Source of the DNA: Hydrogenophaga sp.
GTDB taxonomy: Bacteria > Pseudomonadota > Gammaproteobacteria > Burkholderiales > Burkholderiaceae_C
Length of the DNA stretch: 14,427 bases
Direction of reading: 5' to 3'
Assembly (NCBI GenBank): GCA_018335615.1
Contig: JAGXRS010000355.1
Coordinates: 1-14,427 of the forward strand
The notes under the pieces: model-generated
Told to the model about the DNA's origin: nothing
Seen by the model: only the letters and a program-made list of their open reading frames with translations
Database searches by the model: none
Shown here: in pieces, positions 6,839 to 13,701 of the stretch
Layout: each line of letters opens with the position of its first letter
How positions within the stretch are numbered: position 1 is the first letter of the stretch
Made by a program: the position numbers and the translations under genes

Positions 6839-7734
6839 AGTTTTCGGTCTACCAGATCAGCCGCCAGGGCGGTCGAGAGCGCAACGAAGACCGCATGGGC
6901 TACGCCTTCACGCGCGAGTCCGGCTTGTTCGTGCTGGCCGACGGCATGGGGGGACACCCAGAAGGTGCGATGGCTGCGCAACTGGCCCTGCAGACTTTTT
7001 CGGCCTACTTTCAGAAGGCGGCCAACCCGACGGTGCGGGGCGTGCCGGAATTTCTGTCCGGCGCCTTGCTGGCGGCGCACCACCAGATCATCCGCTACGC
7101 CGCCGAAAAAGGCATGCTCGACACGCCGCGCACCACGCTGGTGGCTGCGGTGATGGAGCGCGGCCACATGCACTGGGTGCACTGCGGCGATTCGCGGCTG
7201 TACATCGTGCGCGACGGCGAATTGCTCACCCGGACCCGCGACCATTCCTACATGGAGCAGCAGGCCCACCTGGGCCGCGCCACCCAGCACATCAACCGCA
7301 ACATCCTCTTCACCTGCCTGGGCTCGCCAGCCAAGCCTGTTTTCGACATGTCGGGTCCGCTGCAGCTGCAACATGGCGACCGCGTGCTGCTGTGCTCCGA
7401 CGGTCTGTGGTCCACCGTGAAAGACCACGAGATCGCCGCGGAGCTTGTCCGCCACCCGCTGGAGCAGTCGGTGCCCGAACTGGTGGAGATGGCGCTCAAG
7501 CGCGGTGGTCCGCGCTGTGACAACGTCACCGTGCTGGCGATGGAATGGGAGACCATGGAGGCATTCCAGTCCACCTTCCAGCCACGGGAAGACCACGAGG
7601 AAGGGGTCTTCGCCACCACCATCCAGTCAGGCGTGCCAGACCCGACCATGGACGACCTGGACGACGAGGCCATTGAACGTTCCATTGCCGAGATCAACGC
7701 AGCCATCCGGCGGACCGCAGAAAAGAACGCTTGA
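6835..7734 (+). CDS. PP2C-family serine/threonine phosphatase
   Basis: This 299-residue metal-dependent phosphatase of the PPM/PP2C type has all main motifs. They are RERNEDRMG (14-22), LADGMGGHPEG (34-44), a phosphate/metal segment at HCGDSRLYIV (117-125), LLCSDGLW (185-192) and CDNVTVLAM (228-236). Asp36, Asp189 and Asp229 are the expected metal ligands. About 60 C-terminal residues beyond the core are acidic (for example DPTMDDLDDEAIE) and have no assigned role. There is no membrane segment. The ATGA overlap with the preceding kinase stop shows the two are made together, and the phosphatase most likely reverses that kinase's phosphorylation. No terminator follows; 148 bp separate it from rph. 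Confidence 0.94.
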   Translation: MKFSVYQISRQGGRERNEDRMGYAFTRESGLFVLADGMGGHPEGAMAAQLALQTFSAYFQKAANPTVRGVPEFLSGALLAAHHQIIRYAAEKGMLDTPRTTLVAAVMERGHMHWVHCGDSRLYIVRDGELLTRTRDHSYMEQQAHLGRATQHINRNILFTCLGSPAKPVFDMSGPLQLQHGDRVLLCSDGLWSTVKDHEIAAELVRHPLEQSVPELVEMALKRGGPRCDNVTVLAMEWETMEAFQSTFQPREDHEEGVFATTIQSGVPDPTMDDLDDEAIERSIAEINAAIRRTAEKNA

Positions 7735-7773
7735 CGGCGCGCGCGACCCGCGCGGCCTGCGGCGGCACCGCTG

Positions 7774-7814
7774 ATGGGCCCCGTGATCGTCCCGGTCAAG
7801 TGGCTCCGGCCCAT
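7774..7814. repeat. 7-bp inverted repeat in the phosphatase-rph gap
   Basis: ATGGGCC (7774-7780) is the reverse complement of GGCCCAT (7808-7814), with 27 bases between. A T-run occurs at about 7852, but 38 bases further on, so this is not a clear terminator. The rest of the 148-bp gap (7735-7882) shows no recognisable promoter. The repeat could be chance. Confidence 0.15.
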
Positions 7815-7882
7815 GCCAGACAGGGCCACCCGACGCACCCCGGCTTCCCCCTTTTTTTCAGACCACCCATTCCGAGATTCCC

Positions 7883-8617
7883 ATGACCCTTTCATCGCGC
7901 CCCGGCCAACGTGCCGCCGACGCCTTGCGCCCGGTGCGCATCACCCGTGGCTACACCATCCACGCCGAGGGCTCGGTGCTGATCGAGTTCGGCCATACCA
8001 AGGTGCTGTGCACCGCATCGGTCGAAGAAAAAGTGCCGCCCCACAAGCGCGGCAGCGGCGAGGGCTGGGTGACGGCCGAATACGGCATGTTGCCGCGCGC
8101 CACGCACACCCGCAGCGACCGCGAAGCGGCCAAAGGCAAGCAGAGCGGCCGCACGCAGGAGATCCAGCGCCTGATCGGCCGCTCCCTGCGCGCCGTGTTC
8201 GATCTGAAGGCGCTGGGCGAGCGCACGATCTCGCTGGACTGCGACGTGCTGCAGGCCGACGGCGGCACCCGCACGGCCAGCATCACCGGCGCGTTCGTGG
8301 CGGCGCATGATGCGGTGTCCCGCCTGCTGGCCGAGGGCAAGATCCCGGTTTCACCCATCCGCGGCCATGTGGCGGCGATTTCGGTGGGCCTCCTGAACGG
8401 GGTGCCGCTGCTGGACCTGGAATACGTGGAAGACGCCGCCTGCGACACCGACATGAACGTGGTGATGACCGGCGCCGGCCACTTCGTGGAAGTGCAGGGC
8501 ACCGCGGAAGGCGCCGCATTCACGCGGCGTGAAATGGACGCCCTGCTGGCCCTGGCCGAGAAGGGTGTGGCCGAGCTGGTCACGCTGCAGCGCCAGGCGC
8601 TCGGTCTGGTGGCGTGA
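7883..8617 (+). CDS. rph: Ribonuclease PH
   Basis: RNase PH is a phosphate-dependent 3'-5' exoribonuclease that trims tRNA precursors at the 3' end. The 244-residue product follows the E. coli protein closely: RPVRITRGYTIHAEGSVL, EFGHTKVLCTAS, WVTAEYGMLPRATHTR, REAAKGKQSGRTQEIQRLIG, then LDCDVLQADGGTRTASITGA and TDMNVVMT. The arginine-rich RTQEIQRLIGR segment and the DCDVLQADGGT segment belong to the active-site and phosphate-binding region of this family. The length is normal and there is no sign of the frameshift known from E. coli K-12. The start is the ATG at 7883, preceded only by a weak GAG. rdgB follows 10 bp after the stop. Confidence 0.96.
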   Translation: MTLSSRPGQRAADALRPVRITRGYTIHAEGSVLIEFGHTKVLCTASVEEKVPPHKRGSGEGWVTAEYGMLPRATHTRSDREAAKGKQSGRTQEIQRLIGRSLRAVFDLKALGERTISLDCDVLQADGGTRTASITGAFVAAHDAVSRLLAEGKIPVSPIRGHVAAISVGLLNGVPLLDLEYVEDAACDTDMNVVMTGAGHFVEVQGTAEGAAFTRREMDALLALAEKGVAELVTLQRQALGLVA

Positions 8618-8627
8618 GGCGATGGCG

Positions 8628-9254
8628 ATGAAGCTCGTCCTGGCATCGAACAACGCCGGCAAGCTCGCCGAATTGCAGGCGCTCCTGGCCCCGCTGGGCA
8701 TCGAGCTGGTGCGCCAGTCCGACCTGGGCATCCCGGAGGCGCCTGAGCCGCACCGCACCTTCGTTGAGAACGCATTGGCCAAGGCGCGCCATGCCTCGCG
8801 CCTGAGCGGGCTCCCCGCGCTGGCGGACGATGCCGGCCTGTGCGTGGAAGCTTTTGGCGGTCTGCCAGGCGTGGACACGGCCTACTACGCCACGCAGTTT
8901 GGCTACGAGAAGGGCGACGCCAACAACGTGCGCGCGCTGCTGGAGCAGATGGCCGACCAGGACGACCGGCGCGCGGCGCTGGTGAGCACGCTGGTGGCGC
9001 TGCGCAGTGCCGACGATCCCGAGCCGCTGGTGGCCACTGGCCGCGCGCCCGGTCTGCTCACGCGCGAGCCGGTGGGCGACAACGGTTTTGGGTTTGACCC
9101 GGTGATGTTCCTGCCGGCCTTCGGTCAGACCTTCGCCCAGCTGCCCACCGAGGTGAAGAACGCTCACAGCCACCGGGGCCAGGCAGCCCGGCAGATGCTG
9201 GCGCTCATGCGCGAGCGCTGGTTCAACGGCACCCCCCGCGTGAAACCCGCATGA
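8628..9254 (+). CDS. rdgB: dITP/XTP pyrophosphatase (RdgB/HAM1)
   Basis: This 208-residue enzyme hydrolyses dITP, ITP and XTP to the monophosphates and keeps deaminated purines out of DNA and RNA. Family motifs are SNNAGKLAEL near the N-terminus, FVENALAKARHAS, ADDAGLCVEAFGG with the catalytic Asp, NGFGFDPVMF and SHRGQA. The frame is open upstream into rph. Two ATGs fit, 8622 and 8628. I chose 8628 because GAGG at 8616-8619 is then 8 bases away, and the protein then begins MKLVLASNN, as usual for the family. The start at 8622 would only add Met-Ala. It follows rph by 10 bp and overlaps the upstream hemW start by 4 bp, so the three genes look like one operon. Confidence 0.94.
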   Translation: MKLVLASNNAGKLAELQALLAPLGIELVRQSDLGIPEAPEPHRTFVENALAKARHASRLSGLPALADDAGLCVEAFGGLPGVDTAYYATQFGYEKGDANNVRALLEQMADQDDRRAALVSTLVALRSADDPEPLVATGRAPGLLTREPVGDNGFGFDPVMFLPAFGQTFAQLPTEVKNAHSHRGQAARQMLALMRERWFNGTPRVKPA

Positions 9255-10531
9255 GCGACGACAAGGGAACCCCCATGTCCTGGCCCGGTGCCCGCGCGCC
9301 GGCAGAGGCGTCCGCCACGGACGTGCGCCTGCACGACGTGCGCCACTGGATGCGCCCCGGCACGCTGCAATTGCGCAGCCTGCCACCGCTGTCGCTCTAC
9401 ATCCACCTGCCCTGGTGCCTGAAGAAGTGCCCTTATTGCGACTTCAACTCGCACGAGTGGAGCGCCACGGCCGCGCCCGGCCAGCCCCTGCCCGAGCAGC
9501 CTTACCTGGACGCCTTGCGGGCCGACCTGGAGGCCTCGCTGCCGCTGATCTGGGGCCGTCCGGTGCACAGCGTCTTCATCGGCGGTGGCACGCCCAGCCT
9601 GTTTTCACCGGAAGCCATTGACCGCCTGCTGGCCGATGTGCGTGCCCTGCTGCGCCTGGATGCCGACGCCGAGATCACGTTGGAAGCCAATCCCGGTACC
9701 TTCGAGAAAGACCGCTTCCGCGCGTTCCGGCAGGCCGGCGTGACGCGACTGTCGATTGGCGTGCAGAGTTTCAACGATGGCCACCTCAAGGCGCTGGGGC
9801 GTGTGCACGACCGGGCGCAGGCCATGGCCGCGGTGGAAGAGGCCGCCCAGGCCTTCGACACCTTCAACCTGGACATCATGTACGCGCTGCCCGGGCAGAC
9901 GCTGGCGGACTGCGAAGCCGACATGCGCACCGCGCTGTCCTTCAACCCGCCGCACATTTCCATCTACCACCTCACGCTGGAGCCCAACACCTATTTCGCC
10001 AAGTACCCGCCGACCCTGCCGCCGGACGATGATGCTTACGCGATGCTCGACCGCATCACCGAGCTCACGGCGGAATCGGGGCTGGAGCGCTACGAGGTCT
10101 CGGCCTACGCGAAGCCGGGCCACCGCTGCTGGCACAACCTGAACTACTGGCAGTTCGGTGATTACCTGGGCATTGGTGCCGGCGCGCACAGCAAGCTGAG
10201 TTTTGCCCACCGCGTGGCACGCCCGGTGCGGGTGCGCGAGCCGCGCCTGTACATGGAACGGGCGATGGCGGGGCAGGCGGTGGTGAGCGCGGACGAGGTC
10301 AAGCGCGCCGAACTGCCGTTCGAATTCATGCTCAACAGCCTGCGCCTGCGAGAGGGGTTTGCGCTGCAGGATTTTCTGGACCGCACCGGGCTGCCGCTCT
10401 CGGCCATCGAGCGGGCCCTGTCAGAAGCGGTCAGCAAGGGGCTGATGGAGCGCGACGCGCTGCGCGCCTGGCCCACGGCGCGCGGCTTCGATTTCCTGAG
10501 CGACCTGCAAAGTCTTTTCCTGCCCGATTGA
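9251..10531 (+). CDS. hemW: Radical SAM heme chaperone HemW
   Basis: This 426-residue radical-SAM protein is of the HemN-like group now called HemW, which binds heme and delivers it to membrane proteins. The 4Fe-4S motif is CLKKCPYC (Cys56, Cys60, Cys63). The residue after the next position is Phe65, where true coproporphyrinogen dehydrogenase HemN has a fourth Cys, which supports HemW over HemN. GGGTPS (111-116) and EANPGT (145-150) bind S-adenosylmethionine in this family, and the HemN C-terminal domain covers about 310-415. Start choice is open: ATG 9251 overlaps rdgB by 4 bp, but ATG 9275 has a better ribosome site (AAGGGA, 6 bases away) and loses only 8 non-conserved residues. The gene converges on the PAS kinase with 58 bp between stops and no clear terminator there. 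Confidence 0.92.
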   Translation: MSDDKGTPMSWPGARAPAEASATDVRLHDVRHWMRPGTLQLRSLPPLSLYIHLPWCLKKCPYCDFNSHEWSATAAPGQPLPEQPYLDALRADLEASLPLIWGRPVHSVFIGGGTPSLFSPEAIDRLLADVRALLRLDADAEITLEANPGTFEKDRFRAFRQAGVTRLSIGVQSFNDGHLKALGRVHDRAQAMAAVEEAAQAFDTFNLDIMYALPGQTLADCEADMRTALSFNPPHISIYHLTLEPNTYFAKYPPTLPPDDDAYAMLDRITELTAESGLERYEVSAYAKPGHRCWHNLNYWQFGDYLGIGAGAHSKLSFAHRVARPVRVREPRLYMERAMAGQAVVSADEVKRAELPFEFMLNSLRLREGFALQDFLDRTGLPLSAIERALSEAVSKGLMERDALRAWPTARGFDFLSDLQSLFLPD

Positions 10532-10589
10532 GCCGCGCCCGGACATCCGCGCCGCGCGTGAGCCTGCCGGAGGGCCACCGGATGGCTGG

Positions 10590-13211
10590 CTATGCGACGG
10601 CCGCCTCCCGAGCGCTTTCTGCCACGATCTCTGCTGGCGATGCGATGCGCAGGCGCAGGGTCGCCACGGTGCCTTCGCCTGGCTGGCTCTGCAGGGCCAC
10701 ATGGCCCCCGTGGATCTCGGCGATTTCGCGCACCAGGTTCAACCCGAGGCCGGTGCCCGGGATGTTGCCCGAGGTGTCGGCGCGGTAGAAGCGCTCGAAG
10801 GCACGGGCCAGCTGGGCCGGCGTCATGCCCATGCCCTTGTCCCGCACATGAATGGCGGCGCAGGGCTGGCCTTCGTGCTCCGCCATCTCGATCTCCACGC
10901 TGACCTCGGCCTGGCCAGGTGAGTACTTGAAGGCGTTGCTCAGCAGGTTGGTCAGGGCTTGCTGGATCTTCTCGGCATCGGCCATCACCTGCAGGTCGGG
11001 CAGTGGCCCCATGTTCACCGTGCGGCCCAGCTCGGCGCTGGCAATGCCACCCACGGCCTCACGCACGATCTCCGCCACCGGGGTGGGGACGATGTGGAAG
11101 TCCTTGCCCTGGCGGGCTTCAATGCGCGAGAGGTCGAGCAGCTCCTGGATCAGGTTGGAGAGCAGCAGGCCCTGCTTGTGCACCGTCTGCAGCAGCTCGC
11201 GCTGCTTCTCTTCGGCGTACTTGCGGTGCAGCATCAGTTCGGTGAAGCCCAGGATGCTGGCCAGCGGAGTGCGCAGCTCGTGCGCCGCCGTGGCCAGGAA
11301 GTCGCTCTTCATGCGGTCCACCTCGGTCTGGTGCGTCACGTCGCGGAAGTACAGAATGGTTTCGCCACTGCCACCGAGGTTGCGGCGGATTTCCCGCTCC
11401 AGCACCTTGAACGTGGGGCGGGCCAGCGTGATGAGATCGGTTGTGCGGTCGTTCCACGCATCCGTGATGGACCGGTAAGCCCCGGCGTCTTCGCACAGGT
11501 TCTTGAACCATTCGTCGAAACGCTGGAGTGAACACCAGGCCGGCAGTTCGCCCACCATGGCGCGGAAAGACGGGTTGCTGCTGATCAGATCGCCGCGCCC
11601 GTCGAACACGGCAAAGCCGTCGGGGCTGAGGTCGAACGTGGCGTTGAGTCGCGCTGTGCGCTCGATCAGCTTCTGCTTCACCTCGATCTGTCCACTCACA
11701 TCGTCGATCACGTTGATGTAATGGGTGATGTTGCCGGCCGCATCCCGCACCGGCGCGATGGCCAGCTTGTTGTGAAAGACCGAGCCGTCCTTGCGGTAGT
11801 TTTTCAGCGTCATGCTGATTTCGCCACCCGCCTGCATGGTGCGTGCGAGCAGCAACTGGTCTTCTTCGTCGGTCAGCGGCCCGGCCAGCAGGCTGGCGTC
11901 CCTTCCCAACACCTCGCGGGGTGCGTAGCCCGTGAGGCGGGTGAAAGCCCGGTTGACGTAGACCAGCGGCTGGGGAAAGCGCCGTGCATCGCTGATCATG
12001 ATGCCGTTGAGTGTGCAGTCCACCGCCCGGCTGTAGAGCGCGAGGTATTCCTCAGCCAGTCTGGAGTCGCTCAGGTCGCGCACGATGCAGGTGTAACGGA
12101 TGTCCGGATCGTTCGGAATCTCACCCAGCAACACCTCCACCGGAAACTCGGTCCCCCCATGGCGCAAGGCCATGAGCTCGACACGGCCGATGCGGCTCTG
12201 CGTGCTGTGGATCAACATGCCGTCGTCCATCGCCTGCTGCAGCGCCGCGGCGTCCAGGCCCAGGAGGAAGGTGCTCAGCGGTTGTTCGTGAATGTCGTCG
12301 GCCACGCGGCCAAACATGCGTTCGGTCGCGGGGTTGGTGCTGTCGATGCTCCCGTCGCGCCGCACCCCGATCACGGCATCTGCTGCCGTGTCCAGGATCG
12401 CACGCAGCCGGGAGAGGCGGTGCTGGGTGGCCGCGATCTGGGCCGCAAGCTCCTGTGACGACCAGTTCAGCGCCCGACCCAGCTCTCGCACTTCCTTGCT
12501 GCCCCAGCGCATGCGCAGCACGCCCCCAGGGGCGCTGGCCAGCTGGGTGGAGAACGCGGCGAGCGCGGTCAGCGGCTGGATCGCCCGTCCCAGAAAGATG
12601 GAAAACAGCCAGAGCGCCAGACTCACCAGCAGCAAGGTGCTGAGCGCGGAAAACAGCCAGTCCGTCCGAGCCTGGTCCAGCCGCGCCTGGTGACCCACCC
12701 CGACGTCGATCCAGCCCGACCGCATGAAGGCTTCGCCGTCGGCGAGCGCCTGGCCGGGGCCAGGCGGCACCATGTTCAGCCGTGCATACGCGTGCAGGTG
12801 GCTGCCGTTCAGGACAAACGCCCCCGCAGGCGCCTCCCGAGTGGCCTCGGTGGGCAGCCCCGCGCGGGGCACGCCATGCTCGTCGCGGTCGACCCGCACC
12901 AAAGTACGTCCTCCCGGCAGCACCGCCTGAACCGAGGCCACGCCCGGCAAGGCGGCGAATTCCTGCAGGCTTGCCGTGAGCGACGCGTGGCTGCCATCCC
13001 GAACAGACGGGGCGGCCACATGGGCCGCGAGCGTGGCCAGGGCGGTGGACCATTCGCGGGTCTCTTCCCACGCATGGCCGACGCTGCGCTGGTACGAGAT
13101 CAGGCCGATCACCACGCAGCCGACCACCGTCACGCCCATCACGAGCCATCGGATCTGGCTGAGCAGGGATTGCTGCGCGAAGGCGTGCCGCAGGTGTATC
13201 CAATGCTTCAT
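10590..13211 (-). CDS. Membrane-bound multi-PAS sensor histidine kinase
   Basis: This 873-residue kinase is of the EnvZ/PhoR class. A first membrane segment (about 20-41) and a second (about 185-207) enclose a ~140-residue periplasmic sensor region. A HAMP linker (about 209-262) and three PAS domains follow (about 268-383, 395-510, 520-630). The H-box is AAHELRTPLASI with His644, the N-box has Asn759 (TNLLSNAFKYS), G1 is DKGMG (791-795), the F-box is FERFYRAD and G2 is GTGLGL (819-824). All catalytic parts are intact, so autokinase activity is likely. The second PAS resembles a LOV domain but has Ala439 in place of the flavin-bonding cysteine. There is no receiver of its own; a stand-alone response regulator lies 106 bp upstream on the same strand. 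The signal is unknown. The ribosome site before ATG 13211 is weak. Confidence 0.93.
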   Translation of the reverse strand: MKHWIHLRHAFAQQSLLSQIRWLVMGVTVVGCVVIGLISYQRSVGHAWEETREWSTALATLAAHVAAPSVRDGSHASLTASLQEFAALPGVASVQAVLPGGRTLVRVDRDEHGVPRAGLPTEATREAPAGAFVLNGSHLHAYARLNMVPPGPGQALADGEAFMRSGWIDVGVGHQARLDQARTDWLFSALSTLLLVSLALWLFSIFLGRAIQPLTALAAFSTQLASAPGGVLRMRWGSKEVRELGRALNWSSQELAAQIAATQHRLSRLRAILDTAADAVIGVRRDGSIDSTNPATERMFGRVADDIHEQPLSTFLLGLDAAALQQAMDDGMLIHSTQSRIGRVELMALRHGGTEFPVEVLLGEIPNDPDIRYTCIVRDLSDSRLAEEYLALYSRAVDCTLNGIMISDARRFPQPLVYVNRAFTRLTGYAPREVLGRDASLLAGPLTDEEDQLLLARTMQAGGEISMTLKNYRKDGSVFHNKLAIAPVRDAAGNITHYINVIDDVSGQIEVKQKLIERTARLNATFDLSPDGFAVFDGRGDLISSNPSFRAMVGELPAWCSLQRFDEWFKNLCEDAGAYRSITDAWNDRTTDLITLARPTFKVLEREIRRNLGGSGETILYFRDVTHQTEVDRMKSDFLATAAHELRTPLASILGFTELMLHRKYAEEKQRELLQTVHKQGLLLSNLIQELLDLSRIEARQGKDFHIVPTPVAEIVREAVGGIASAELGRTVNMGPLPDLQVMADAEKIQQALTNLLSNAFKYSPGQAEVSVEIEMAEHEGQPCAAIHVRDKGMGMTPAQLARAFERFYRADTSGNIPGTGLGLNLVREIAEIHGGHVALQSQPGEGTVATLRLRIASPAEIVAESAREAAVA

Positions 13212-13271
13212 TCAGAGCGCCCTGCGATGGCTTCACAGGCGCTGCAGCGACCCGGGACGGGGTGGCGCAAG

Positions 13272-13297
13272 GGCCCGCCCTCCCTCGGGGGCGGGCC
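13272..13297. other. Strong GC hairpin between response regulator and PAS kinase
   Basis: GGCCCGCCC (13272-13280) is fully complementary to GGGCGGGCC (13289-13297) around an 8-base loop. Neither strand has a T-run after it, so it is not a classical intrinsic terminator. It lies 20 bp after the response-regulator stop in the message and 60 bp before the kinase start. It could slow transcription, protect the 3' end of the upstream message, or set different levels for the two genes; this is inference. Confidence 0.5.
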
Positions 13298-13317
13298 GCT
13301 GCGTGCGCCTGCGTCCT

Positions 13318-13701
13318 TCATGTGCTGCGACCCAGCATGTTGTCCACCAGGTCCAGCAGCTTCAAGGGGCTGAAAGCCTTGGTCAGGTACGCGTCACACG
13401 CGACCTTGCGGCCCTGCTCCAAGTCTTCCTTCTGGGCGCGCGCCGTGAGCAGGATCACCTTGGTCGTGCGACCCAGTTCCGGGTGCTTCTTCACTTTGTC
13501 GCACACCTGGTAGCCGTCCAGTTCCCCCGGCATCATCACGTCCAGCAACATGACGTTGGGCTTGATGTCCTGTGCCATGAGCCACCCGTCCAGCCCATTT
13601 TCGGCTTCGAATACCTCGGCGTCGTCCAGGTGCTGCAGCGTCAGGCGGATCAGCTTGCGGATGTCGGGCTGGTCGTCAACGATCAGGATGCGCGCGGTCA
13701 T
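13318..13701 (-). CDS. Single-domain (CheY-like) response regulator
   Basis: This 127-residue protein is a receiver domain and nothing else. The acidic pocket is Asp9-Asp10 (ILIVDDQPDIRK), the phosphorylation site is Asp54 (MLLDVMMPGELDGYQ), and the switch residues are Thr86 (ILLTARAQ) and Lys108 (YLTKAFSP). All needed residues are present, so it should accept phosphate. It has no DNA-binding or enzyme output domain, so it must act by protein contact or pass the phosphate on. A strong ribosome site (AGGAGA, 6 bases before the ATG) is present. Its ATG overlaps the stop of the partial kinase upstream by 4 bp, and the multi-PAS kinase follows, which suggests one signalling operon. Confidence 0.95.
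   Translation of the reverse strand: MTARILIVDDQPDIRKLIRLTLQHLDDAEVFEAENGLDGWLMAQDIKPNVMLLDVMMPGELDGYQVCDKVKKHPELGRTTKVILLTARAQKEDLEQGRKVACDAYLTKAFSPLKLLDLVDNMLGRST

Noticed and set aside
6727..7596. 289-residue open frame on the minus strand opposite the PP2C gene
   Set aside because: Antisense to an intact phosphatase with all metal ligands; no domain seen in the translation.
10532..10589. Search for a terminator between the convergent hemW and PAS kinase genes
   Set aside because: Only short CCGG-type complementarities are visible and there is no T-run; not strong enough to report.
12121..13236. 371-residue open frame on the minus strand within the PAS kinase gene
   Set aside because: It is in another frame of the same strand, full of Arg, Gly and Pro with no domain; the kinase frame carries membrane, HAMP and PAS signatures.
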